Shown: in pieces, positions 7,763-16,548 of the stretch | Position numbering within the stretch: the first letter of the stretch is position 1 | Layout of the letters: every line of letters starts with the position of its first letter | Assembly: GCA_022791915.1 (NCBI GenBank) | Contig: JAAWAB010000019.1 | Location: 1-35,643, forward strand | Reading direction: 5' to 3' | DNA length: 35,643 nt | Source: Clostridia bacterium | GTDB lineage: Bacteria; Bacillota; Clostridia; Christensenellales; Pumilibacteraceae | The notes under the pieces: model-generated | Databases searched by the model: none | What the model was told of the DNA's origin: nothing | What the model saw: only the letters and a program-made list of their open reading frames with translations | Position numbers and translations under genes: made by a program

Positions 7763-8440
7763 ATGACGCAAGAAGAAATCGATGCGCGCTTACGGCGTGC
7801 TTCCGACAAAAAGTTCAAAGAGTTCAACGCCAAAGTGGTAAATTCCAAGTTGCCGATGCTGGGTGTGCGCGCGCCCGTGTTACAGACGCTTGCCAAAGAA
7901 ATCGCGAAAGACCCGCAGGATTTTTTGGATACGTTTATCACCAACAATTACGAACAAATTCTTTTATATTCGTTTGTTTTGGCATATATAAAAATGCCGT
8001 ACGAGCAAAAATTGCCGTACCTTGACAGAATCATGCGCTTATACGATAACTGGGCGCACGTAGACATGACGGTGGGGGCTTTTAAGCAACTCGGCGAGAA
8101 CCGCGACGACTTTTTGCAAAGATACGCGCATCTTTCCGAAGGGAATGTATTCGAGCGCAGATTTTTGATTGTGTTTTTGCTGGCGTATTGCTTAACCGAC
8201 GATATGTTGCCCACGGTGTTTTCGTATTACGAGAAAATGCAGTGCGACGAGCACTACGTGAACATGGGCATTGCCTGGGGATTGAGCGTGGCGCTTGTAA
8301 AATGCTACGAACCTACGCTTGCCTACTTGCAGAACGCGCCGTATAACGATTTTATTATGAATAAAACGGTGCAAAAAGCGCGCGAGAGTTATCGCATTCC
8401 GCGCGACCGCAAAGCCGAAATCGCCCGTCTGAAACGCTGA
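7763..8440 (+). CDS. AlkD-like DNA alkylation repair protein
   Basis: The 225-residue protein is all-helical with the HEAT-like repeat pattern of AlkC/AlkD DNA glycosylases, which remove alkylated bases without flipping them. The NWAHVDM motif (residues 96-102) matches the family motif around the catalytic aspartate, here Asp101. The C-terminal MNKTVQKARESYRI segment (about 204-217) is also typical. Start ATG 7763 has the AAAGGAG ribosome site at 7749-7755. It is the last gene of the cdaA operon and is followed by a strong terminator. Family assignment is good; substrate range is inferred. Confidence 0.8.
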   Translation: MTQEEIDARLRRASDKKFKEFNAKVVNSKLPMLGVRAPVLQTLAKEIAKDPQDFLDTFITNNYEQILLYSFVLAYIKMPYEQKLPYLDRIMRLYDNWAHVDMTVGAFKQLGENRDDFLQRYAHLSEGNVFERRFLIVFLLAYCLTDDMLPTVFSYYEKMQCDEHYVNMGIAWGLSVALVKCYEPTLAYLQNAPYNDFIMNKTVQKARESYRIPRDRKAEIARLKR

Positions 8441-8471
8441 CGGAAAACAGAAATACAAATATACGCAGGAG

Positions 8472-8506
8472 TCGGAACGGAAAAACCGTTCCGATTTTTC
8501 TTTTTG
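8472..8506 (+). terminator. Rho-independent terminator after the cdaA operon
   Basis: Perfect 9-bp stem TCGGAACGG (8472-8480) / CCGTTCCGA (8486-8494), AAAAA loop, followed by TTTTTC and TTTTTG. Confidence 0.92.
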
Positions 8507-8532
8507 TTTGGTGGTGTGTGTGCGGGCACAGG

Positions 8533-8541
8533 TGCTAAAAT
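8533..8541 (+). promoter_or_regulatory. Extended -10 promoter for the recombinase
   Basis: TGC followed by TAAAAT (8536-8541) forms an extended -10 element. No clear -35 is present. The recombinase start is 34 nt downstream. Confidence 0.45.
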
Positions 8542-8574
8542 AAAAATATTTCAAACAAAAAGGAGAAAATTTCT

Positions 8575-9510
8575 GTGAAGTACGAAAATTGGTTGAACGA
8601 GTGGTTGGATAACTGTGTGCGGCTTTCCGTAAAGCGGCGAACGTATGTGCGCTACAAAGAGCTTGTGCACGACCATATTGCGGTTAAGTTGGGGAATTAC
8701 GAGTTGGGAGAACTTTCGCCGCTCGTTTTGCAACGGTTTGTGCGCGAGTTGGTACAGAGCGGCAACTGTCGCACGGGTCGGGGGCTTGCTGCAAGTTCGG
8801 TAAACGGAATCATTACCGTAGTGCAGAATTCATTAAAAGCTGCGTTTTCGTTCGGGTTGTCGGGGGAATACGTTGCGGACAGAATCAGTCGCCCCAAACC
8901 GCGAGAGAAAGAAATCACATGCTTTACGGCGAGCGAGCAGAAGATACTGGAAAATGCGGTGCGTTGCGGCACAAAGACCAAAATGTACGGAATTATGATT
9001 TGCCTGTACACGGGATTGCGGATAGGGGAACTTTTGGCGCTTACCTGGAACGACGTGGACTTGAAAGGGGGAACGCTGTCGGTAAACAAAACGTGTTGCG
9101 ACGGAAAAGACGACAACGGCAAATTTACGCGGCTTGTCGGCACGCCCAAAACCGCGTCGTCTAATCGGATTATACCCATGCCCCGACAGCTGACTCCTTT
9201 TTTGCACGAGATGAAAAAACGTAGCGTTTCCGAAAACGTGGTGACGGGAATGTACGGGCAAACCGTTTCCGTGCGCGCGTATCAGCGGAGTTTTGCGTCG
9301 TTTTTGAAACGGTTGCATATTGCGCACAAGGGGTTTCACGCACTCCGCCACACGTTTGCCAGCCGCGCGCTCGAATGCGGAATGGACGTAAAAACGCTTT
9401 CGGAGATTTTGGGACACAAGAACGCCACCATAACGCTCAACCGCTACGTACACACGCAGACCGACCATAAAAGGGAAATGATGAACCGTGTGGGAAGGTT
9501 GATGACATGA
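8575..9510 (+). CDS. Tyrosine recombinase / integrase
   Basis: The 311-residue protein has the two-domain plan of phage-type integrases: an N-terminal SAM-like core-binding domain (about 1-100) and a catalytic domain. All active-site residues are visible: Arg149 in TGLRIGE, Lys192 in GTPKT, His255 and Arg258 in HALRHTF, His281 in LGHK and the nucleophile Tyr291 in NRYVHT. It should therefore be active. GTG 8575 follows AAAGGAG at a good distance. No excisionase or phage gene is adjacent; what follows is a 5'-truncated beta-helix gene. It could be the remnant of a mobile element or a dedicated DNA-inversion recombinase. Confidence 0.88.
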   Translation: MKYENWLNEWLDNCVRLSVKRRTYVRYKELVHDHIAVKLGNYELGELSPLVLQRFVRELVQSGNCRTGRGLAASSVNGIITVVQNSLKAAFSFGLSGEYVADRISRPKPREKEITCFTASEQKILENAVRCGTKTKMYGIMICLYTGLRIGELLALTWNDVDLKGGTLSVNKTCCDGKDDNGKFTRLVGTPKTASSNRIIPMPRQLTPFLHEMKKRSVSENVVTGMYGQTVSVRAYQRSFASFLKRLHIAHKGFHALRHTFASRALECGMDVKTLSEILGHKNATITLNRYVHTQTDHKREMMNRVGRLMT

Positions 9511-9547
9511 AAAAACGGCACGAAAACATCGCGCCGAACAATCGTCT

Positions 9548-11528
9548 ATGTATATAATAGGCGAATTTATATGTTTTCATTATAGACATTTCGGGCGGAA
9601 AAGTCAAGCCTTTCGAGAAAAAAGTCGGGCTTTTGCCCAATCGGCGTCGGCAGAATACAAAAAGCGACCGCATAGCAATTACTGTTCCACGAGCACGCTA
9701 TACGTGCGCAACTACTGCTCGATTAAACTGGACACCGTGGACTTTTTCACTTTCTTTACGGGTATTTTCGTAGACGGATTGTCGTCGTCGGTAGAAGTGG
9801 TGAACAATTCGGTAATCGACGCGGAAGGCGCTTACGGAATAGCAACCAACGCCGCATCGTCGCAACGTTGGAACGTAGTGGTGAGCGTGAAAGATTCTAC
9901 AATCAATGCGTCGTCGGTGAACGAACGCCGTTCCATAGTGCCTTGTCAGTTCGGGGTGGCAACGGCGGTTATGATTAACGTGCCCGGCTCGGTAATCATT
10001 GAAAACAGCACATTAAACGGTACGTCGCAAGCGCTCATTGTGCGCGGCGGACACGCGGTGGCGCGCAACTCCAAACTTTCGTCGCTCGGCGTGTATCCCG
10101 AATCGGAAGAAAGATTCAACGAAAGACTCAACGGCAAGTGGGGAACGTCTAACGAAGTGCCGAGCGCCACGGTAGTGGTGGGTAACCGCAACGCCGCGTA
10201 TCAGTATGAGTCGGACTGCACGCTTACCAACTGCGAAGTAAAGAGCAACACGTTCGGCACGAACAACTGGGAAATGATTTACGTGCACGGTAATAGCGGC
10301 GTAAACGAAACGGGCTACGACGATAGCGGCAAATGGTTGGGCGCTACGTTTACTTACGACGCCATGACGTTTGCCCGTTCGGGAAAAGTGGATTTTCACG
10401 TGGAGAACAAGAGCGAAGAAACGGGGAATGTATATCGTCCCCGAAATGCTGTTGAATGCCAACGAGTGGTACGAGGCGGACACGCAACGCAAGATTCAAG
10501 ACCTTATGGATTACGGCGCGCGCAACATTCGTCTTGTGAACGACTTAAATCTGACGGCGAACGTCGACGACGGCGACTATGCGGGCTACACCGTAATAGA
10601 CCGAGATTTGCAGTTCGGGCTGAACGGGCACACAATGAGCATTGTGTCCAAAGGTGTGAAAATCGTAAACAATGCGGACGTACTCTTTCAGAACGGCACG
10701 TTGCTGACCGATTCCACGCCCAAGCCCACGGCGGACATGGTATACGGCGATTATGCGGTTTCTGTGGGCGAATTTTGCACATTGTCGCTTGAAACGGTGA
10801 AAATGTACACCAACCGCAGCGCGGTGTTTATGGACGGGAAAGCGGCTACGCTCAACGTTACCGCAGATTCGGAAATCCGCGCGGGCGGATATTACGGCGT
10901 GGGTACCAACGTGAACGGCACAACCGATTTCGGTGTGATGATTACGGTGAAGTATTCCAAGATTGTGGCAGGCATGAAAAACGGCATTTGCGATTCCAAT
11001 CCGCAGGACGACGCCTCCCGTTACGGTGTGGCGGTACTGTTGAATGTTCCGGGCACGCTCAAAGTGGAAAAGTCGTCGTATCTGGCGGGATACACGCAAG
11101 GCGTGATTGTGCGCGACGGCATTGCCATTATGGAAAATTCCACCGTGGAAGTGCTGGGAACGAATGCAACGCTCGGGCAATACGTTACCGCCGACGCGGG
11201 CAGTCCGCATGCGGCGTGGGGCAAGGGGTACAACGTGCCCAACGCGGCAATCGTAATCGGAACGTATCACACGGGTACGGAGGGCAACTATCTCTATCAG
11301 GCGCATACCGAAGCGGTGTTGCGTAACGTGACGGTAAAGAAGAACAATGCCGCGTCCGCTTATGTGGTAATGCATAACGACGGCGAGGCGAGCAGTGCCG
11401 CTACGCTCACGTTCGATACGCTGACGGCAATGAAAACGCCGGGCAAAGACGATTACAAGACGGGCGAGTTGGTAACAACCTGTCCTGCCGACCAAAGTAA
11501 GTTGGAAATCTGGGACGAACGCGCCTGA
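9548..11528 (+). pseudogene. Right-handed beta-helix surface protein, 5'-truncated and frameshifted
   Basis: Two overlapping frames (9548-10792 and 10371-11528) together encode one repetitive beta-helix (pectin-lyase-like) protein. The two halves are paralogous: EGAYGIATNAAS matches GGYYGVGTNVNG, ATAVMINVPGSVIIENS matches GVAVLLNVPGTLKVEKS, and QALIVRGGHAVARNS matches QGVIVRDGIAIMENS. The reading frame changes at the G4 run 10423-10426; removing one G joins EETG to MYIVPE. Recognisable homology begins near 9686, and there is no signal peptide, ribosome site or N-terminal domain, so the 5' end is lost next to the recombinase. The C-terminus ends at 11528 without an anchor motif. Probably a dead fragment of a secreted or surface protein, unless it is a switchable cassette. 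Confidence 0.75.
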
Positions 11529-11557
11529 TAAAGTAGTATAAAAAAGCGAAACCATGA

Positions 11558-11590
11558 AAAAAATCCACCGTTTGTATGGTGGATTTTTTG
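11558..11590. terminator. Bidirectional terminator
   Basis: Perfect 12-bp stem AAAAAATCCACC (11558-11569) / GGTGGATTTTTT (11578-11589) with an 8-nt loop. It lies between the convergent beta-helix and J-domain genes. Confidence 0.9.
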
Positions 11591-11627
11591 TTACGCTTAA
11601 AAAGGGTGCAACTATTTTTAGAGAAAA

Positions 11628-13151
11628 TCAATTTTGTTCGGGCGGAGTATAGCCGAGATTTGTAGCTTGCCGAAAGAGCGCCGTGCCGATACTCTTGTTT
11701 CGCCCTACGCCTTGCCCGTTGGTATAGCAAAGCCCGAGATTGTAAATGGCGGCGGGGTGCTTTTGGCGGAATGCCTCGCGGAACCAGTAAACCGCCTGCG
11801 TATAGTTGCGGTCGATGGTATTGCCTTCATAGTAGATTTCGCCGAGCAGGTTTTGGGCGTCCGCTTCGCCTGCAAGCGCAAGAGAAGATAGTTCGTCGAA
11901 ACGCGTCCAGAATTCTTTTGCCGCGAGTTTGCCGCGGTAGTCGTTCTGAATCGCCTCGTTCTCGCGAATGAGTTTACGCTCTTCTTCGATTCGCGCATCG
12001 TCTATGCCCAACGTTGCATTGTAGGCACGGCGGCGGGAGGGGTCGGCGAGTACGGCGTAAGCGTCTTTTATCCTACGGAAACGGACAAGCGATTCGCCGT
12101 CCGTTTTTCCTTGATACCGGTTTTCCAAACGGGCAAATTCTTCGTCGATTTGCGCGGGCGTTGCCCACACAAGCAACCCGAGCGTACCGTAGTGGGTAGG
12201 CTTGGAAAATTGCGCGTCTTCCGCTTGCTTGTTTGCCCAGGCGGTTGCTCTGCGTTCCATGGCGGACAGCATGCCGTCGTCTTGCATGCTTGCCTTGTAT
12301 TGATTGTACTGTTCGCAGACGTTGGACACGCGGTCGGAAAGTTCGTCGATACGGGTGTTGAGCGCCGCAAATTCTTTATTGAGCGCGTCGGATAGTTCTT
12401 TGATACGGCGGGGCGTTGCCTGCGCCTGCGACGGGTTGGTTTTAATGTCCGATTGCTCTACCGCCGAAAGTTGCTTTTTGAGTTCGGCAACGCGCAGTTT
12501 GGCGGCGTCTATTTGTCCGCGCATCATTTCCGTGGGGCGCACGGTATCGCCCGTGGCGCTTTTTAGCCATTTCAGTTGCGTTTCGAGTGTGCGCACGCGG
12601 TCGTTTGCCTGTGCGAGTTCGCGGTCGCGGTCGAAAAGTTCCTGTTCGAGTTCGCCGCGGTTACGACGGAATTCGTTTACCGCGCGTTGCGCCTGTTCGG
12701 TTTGGGCGGCGTACGATTGCGACGCCTGCGTTTTGCCGTCTTGCATACCGCGGGCATATCCTTCTTTATACGCGCGGTCGCGCACGCCGTTTAATTGCGC
12801 CGCCACTTCGTTTGCTATTTGTGCACGAATCTGCGCCTGCATTTGAGCTTGTGCCTGTGCCTGCGCTGCTTGCGTCTGTGTTTGCTGTGCTCGATAGGAG
12901 GACTGCTGTGCGGTTGTTTGCCTTCGTTGCGGATTCATCGCTTCCCAAAGTTGTGCGTCGTATTGCTTGCGCGCCTGCGGGTCGGTGAGAACGGTGTGCG
13001 CTTCGTTGATGTCGGAAAACCGTTGCGCCGCTTCGATGTTGTTGGGGTTCACGTCGGGGTGATACCGTTTGGCAAGCGTGCGGTAGCTGTTTTTGATTTC
13101 CGCTTCGGTTGCGTTTGTACGCACATTCAAAATACGATAGTAGTTTTTCAT
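11628..13151 (-). CDS. Twin J-domain protein with coiled coil and Sel1 repeats
   Basis: The 507-residue protein starts with a canonical DnaJ J-domain (about 3-66) with the HPD tripeptide at 31-33, so it should stimulate a DnaK ATPase. A Gln/Ala-rich and coiled-coil region follows (about 75-315), then a second J-like domain (about 319-382: YGTLGLLVWATPAQIDEEF, then DAYAVLADPSRRRAYN) in which HPD is lost (NRYQGK at 344-349). Two Sel1/TPR-like repeats (about 428-464 and 465-502) end it. DnaJ zinc-finger and substrate domains are absent, so it is a specialised co-chaperone or scaffold. ATG 13151 has an AGGTGA ribosome site and its own promoter. It is divergent from the phosphorelay operon. The client is unknown. 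Confidence 0.85.
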   Translation of the reverse strand: MKNYYRILNVRTNATEAEIKNSYRTLAKRYHPDVNPNNIEAAQRFSDINEAHTVLTDPQARKQYDAQLWEAMNPQRRQTTAQQSSYRAQQTQTQAAQAQAQAQMQAQIRAQIANEVAAQLNGVRDRAYKEGYARGMQDGKTQASQSYAAQTEQAQRAVNEFRRNRGELEQELFDRDRELAQANDRVRTLETQLKWLKSATGDTVRPTEMMRGQIDAAKLRVAELKKQLSAVEQSDIKTNPSQAQATPRRIKELSDALNKEFAALNTRIDELSDRVSNVCEQYNQYKASMQDDGMLSAMERRATAWANKQAEDAQFSKPTHYGTLGLLVWATPAQIDEEFARLENRYQGKTDGESLVRFRRIKDAYAVLADPSRRRAYNATLGIDDARIEEERKLIRENEAIQNDYRGKLAAKEFWTRFDELSSLALAGEADAQNLLGEIYYEGNTIDRNYTQAVYWFREAFRQKHPAAIYNLGLCYTNGQGVGRNKSIGTALFRQATNLGYTPPEQN

Positions 13152-13209
13152 TCGTCACCTCGCTGACGTTTGGCGGTGGGTATTACGGTATATATTTGTT
13201 TCACTATCA

Positions 13210-13238
13210 ATTATATTCTTTGCAACGCGATTCGTCAA
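13210..13238 (-). promoter_or_regulatory. Promoter for the twin J-domain gene
   Basis: TTGACG (13238-13233), 17-bp spacer, TATAAT (13215-13210), minus strand. Projected leader about 52 nt. Confidence 0.75.
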
Positions 13239-13317
13239 GCGGTTGGATAAAAAAGTCGAGTAGGACGAAAATTGCATTTTTGCGAGGGAGTTTGTGTGAA
13301 AATCCCGAAAATAAGTC

Positions 13318-13346
13318 TTGCCAAATTTCAAAGTATATGGTACAAT
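13318..13346 (+). promoter_or_regulatory. Promoter for the phosphorelay operon
   Basis: TTGCCA (13318-13323), 17-bp spacer, TACAAT (13341-13346). Projected start near 13353. It is back to back with the J-domain gene promoter. Confidence 0.75.
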
Positions 13347-13443
13347 AGTACAAAACGGAGAAGTGTAGGCGGTGTACGGTTGCCTTACGGACAAGCGAAA
13401 GCCGCAGGACACGGATAACCCGAGAAAAAGAGGTCTTTTCTGT

Positions 13444-16400
13444 ATGTGGAAGAAAAAGTGGCGAGAGATTGTGATTATAGCGGCGTGTGCAGTGGCTGTT
13501 GTCGTAACCAGTGTGCTGTATACGGTGTTTACGTCCGACCAGATTTTCAGGGAAAGCGCCAACCATTTGCGCGAGATATACGACCAGCTCAACACGCGCG
13601 TATACCGTCAGGTGGAAAACGACCGCAGTCTGTTAAAAAGTTGGAAGAACTACATAGGCAATTCTATGGAGATTATCAACAATGAAACTGCCGACGACGT
13701 GCGGATTGATTCCCGCAAACGCGAATTTATGACGTTTATACAAGAACAGCAAACCGAGTGGGGATTTTCCGACTTCTATTTTATAGCGCCTTCCGACCCC
13801 GAGCAGGAAGCGAAGGACGAATTAAAACCCGATTTATATAAATACGAGTATCGGTATGTTTCGCCCTTTATCTCTCCGTTTTCGGACGAAGGGGACGCCG
13901 AGTCCAAAACAATCAAACTTCGCCGTAAGTTGGGTAAATTGATGGACAACAAGAACGACGGCGGCGGCGTGGGAATGATTACCGACAAAGACGGCAACGA
14001 AAAAGTTGTGATGTTGTTTGCCGTAAGTGCGGAAGAAGAGAGCGCGAAAGACGACAGCCGACTGGTGTATAAAGGGTTTTCGTATGCCTCCATTGCGCTT
14101 TGTTTCGACACCGATAAAATGGTGGAAATGTTGGATGCCGACGTGTTCGGGAACAGTGCCGAATTATACATGACGCTTGCCGACGGTATTGTGCTGTTAC
14201 AGTCGGGCGGCGTGGCAAAAGACAACTATCTCGATTATCTGCGCCATAACTGCGACATCAGCGACAAAAGAATCGACGAAATCATTTATGATTGGGAACC
14301 GTACGAAGTAGGCGGAGAAGAACAGCGCGCAGGCACGGTGATTATGACCGACCACGACGACGGCAAAGAAAAATACGTAACGTATATTCCCATCGGATTC
14401 GGCGACTGGATGTTGGTGGGCGTGGCGCCTGCCGACGTGGTAAACGGCAGCATGAGCCGATTCCGCACGATTACGGTGATTGTAATGGCGGCGCTTTTCG
14501 TAGTGATTGCGGCAGCGCTTGCCTGGTTGTTGTTGACAATACAAAAACGACGCGTTAAAGAAAAAGAGTTGGAAATCAAATCGCGTGAAAGTCTGTTCGA
14601 CCTGTTAACGGCGAACACCAACGATATTTTCACGTTATTCTCGCCCGATACGTTTGTGGCGGAGTATGTGAGCGCCAACACCAAACGCGTGCTGGGCGTA
14701 GACCCCGAAACGGTGAAAAAAGACGTACATCGATTGTTGGATGCCGCGGTGGATTCGCATGGGGCATTCACGTACGACGGGTTGAGAAAACTTGCCGCCG
14801 GTGAAACCTGGACGTCCGATTTGCAGTTGCGGCACATGGAAAGCGGAGAAAGTTTCTGGTTCCGCCTTATGCTGTACCGTGCGGCGTATCAGGATAACGA
14901 TAAGTTTATTATGATGCTTTCCGACCGCACCAAAGAACGCAAGATGAACGACGACTTGAAGGAGGCGCTCGGCGTGGCGAAATCGGCAAACGCGGCGAAA
15001 AGTAATTTCCTTGCCAACATGTCGCACGATATCCGCACGCCCATGAATGCCATTATCGGGTATTCCACATTGCTTGCCAAAGATGCCGAAAAGCCCGACA
15101 AGGTGCGCGAATATATCCGCAAGATTGCGTTCTCGGGGCAACATCTGTTGAGTCTTATCAACGATATTTTGGATATGAGCAAGATAGAGAGCGGCAAAAC
15201 AACGCTTAATTTCGAGGACTTCAATCTTTCCGAATTCCTCGAAGAAGTATACGCAATGACGGTGTCGCAGACCAAAGCAAAGCGGCAGACGTTTGAAGTG
15301 CACACGCGCGGACACATGCCCGAAATCGTGCGCGGCGATAAGTTGCGGCTCAATCAGGTGCTGTTAAATCTGCTTTCCAATGCAATCAAGTATACGCCCG
15401 AAGGGGGCAGAGTGGACCTTATGGTGGAATCGCTGGATAAAAAAGTGCACCACCATGCGCATTTGCGTATTACCGTAAAAGATACGGGTATCGGCATGAG
15501 CGAGGAATTTGTGGGTACCGTGTTCGACCCGTTTGCCCGCGAAGTGACGGCGGCAACCCGTGAGATTCAAGGTACGGGACTGGGTATGGCTATCACCAAA
15601 AACATTGTCGGCCTTATGGGGGGCACAATCCGCGTGCAGAGCGAACTGGGCAAGGGCAGTACGTTTACGGTGGAATTCGAGTTGGCGGTTGCCGACAAGG
15701 TACAAAACGACGAAGATTTCTGGATTCATCACAACATTACAAACGTGCTTGTGGTAGACGACGAAGAAGATATCTGCTTGGATATTCAGGAACTGATGCG
15801 CGATACGGGCGTGGAAGTGCAGTATGCGCTCGGCGGAAAGCAGGCGGTGGAAATGGTTACCGAGGCGTGCGATACGGGCAACGACTTCCACATTGTGTTG
15901 CTCGACTGGAAGATGCCCGAAATGGACGGCGTGGAAACGGCGAAACGGATTCGTGCCAAGGTGGGACGCGACGTGCCCATTATGGTGCTCACTTCGTACA
16001 GCTTTGAAGATATCGAAGACGAGGCAAAAGAAGCGGGAATCGATTATTTCTTGCCCAAGCCGTTCTTTGTTTCCAACTTCCGCAACGCGATTACCAAGAT
16101 ACGCGACACCGGCAAGAAAGAGAACGCGCCCGAATCGCTTAAAGGCGTTTCGATTAAGGGGCTTAAAGTGCTTGCCGCCGAAGATAACGAAATCAACGCC
16201 GAAATCTTGGTGGAACTGATGGAAATCGAAGAAGTGGAGTGCGACATTGCCTGCGACGGCAAAGAGGCGCTTGATAAATTCGAGCAGTCGGCTCCCGACC
16301 GTTACGACGTTATTTTCATGGACGTGCAAATGCCTATAATGAACGGTTACGAGGCAACGCGCGCCATTCGTGCCTGCAAGCATCCGCGGGCGAAGAGCAT

Positions 16401-16548
16401 ACCCATTATCGCCATGACGGCGAACGCGTTCGACGACGACGTGCGTATGGCAATCGACTCGGGTATGAACGCGCACCTGGCAAAGCCGATAGACGTGGAA
16501 AAGCTGAAAGACATTATCGAAGACTTGCGAAAGGGAAACAATGAATAA
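13444..16548 (+). CDS. Membrane hybrid sensor histidine kinase with two receiver domains
   Basis: From ATG 13444 the protein has 1034 residues. In order: a membrane helix (about 9-28), a large extracytoplasmic sensor region (about 30-340, possibly Cache-like), a second helix (about 343-365), a PAS-like domain (about 385-495), HisKA with phospho-acceptor His528 (NMSHDIRTPMNA), HATPase_c (DTGIGMS and GTGLGMAITK), receiver 1 with Asp821 (LLDWKMPEMDG) and receiver 2 with Asp960 (FMDVQMPIMNG). Both receivers keep the LTS/MTA and KP residues. AGAGG lies 10 nt before ATG 13444; GTG 13372 (1058 residues, GGAG upstream) is an alternative. It overlaps the next gene by 8 bp. The ligand is unknown. Confidence 0.9.
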   Translation: MWKKKWREIVIIAACAVAVVVTSVLYTVFTSDQIFRESANHLREIYDQLNTRVYRQVENDRSLLKSWKNYIGNSMEIINNETADDVRIDSRKREFMTFIQEQQTEWGFSDFYFIAPSDPEQEAKDELKPDLYKYEYRYVSPFISPFSDEGDAESKTIKLRRKLGKLMDNKNDGGGVGMITDKDGNEKVVMLFAVSAEEESAKDDSRLVYKGFSYASIALCFDTDKMVEMLDADVFGNSAELYMTLADGIVLLQSGGVAKDNYLDYLRHNCDISDKRIDEIIYDWEPYEVGGEEQRAGTVIMTDHDDGKEKYVTYIPIGFGDWMLVGVAPADVVNGSMSRFRTITVIVMAALFVVIAAALAWLLLTIQKRRVKEKELEIKSRESLFDLLTANTNDIFTLFSPDTFVAEYVSANTKRVLGVDPETVKKDVHRLLDAAVDSHGAFTYDGLRKLAAGETWTSDLQLRHMESGESFWFRLMLYRAAYQDNDKFIMMLSDRTKERKMNDDLKEALGVAKSANAAKSNFLANMSHDIRTPMNAIIGYSTLLAKDAEKPDKVREYIRKIAFSGQHLLSLINDILDMSKIESGKTTLNFEDFNLSEFLEEVYAMTVSQTKAKRQTFEVHTRGHMPEIVRGDKLRLNQVLLNLLSNAIKYTPEGGRVDLMVESLDKKVHHHAHLRITVKDTGIGMSEEFVGTVFDPFAREVTAATREIQGTGLGMAITKNIVGLMGGTIRVQSELGKGSTFTVEFELAVADKVQNDEDFWIHHNITNVLVVDDEEDICLDIQELMRDTGVEVQYALGGKQAVEMVTEACDTGNDFHIVLLDWKMPEMDGVETAKRIRAKVGRDVPIMVLTSYSFEDIEDEAKEAGIDYFLPKPFFVSNFRNAITKIRDTGKKENAPESLKGVSIKGLKVLAAEDNEINAEILVELMEIEEVECDIACDGKEALDKFEQSAPDRYDVIFMDVQMPIMNGYEATRAIRACKHPRAKSIPIIAMTANAFDDDVRMAIDSGMNAHLAKPIDVEKLKDIIEDLRKGNNE

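Noticed and set aside
9511..9685. Recombination attachment site between the recombinase and the beta-helix fragment
   Set aside because: Only a 6-bp inverted repeat (GTCTAT/ATAGAC) was found, with no second copy near the recombinase start or the end of the fragment, so no att site can be claimed.
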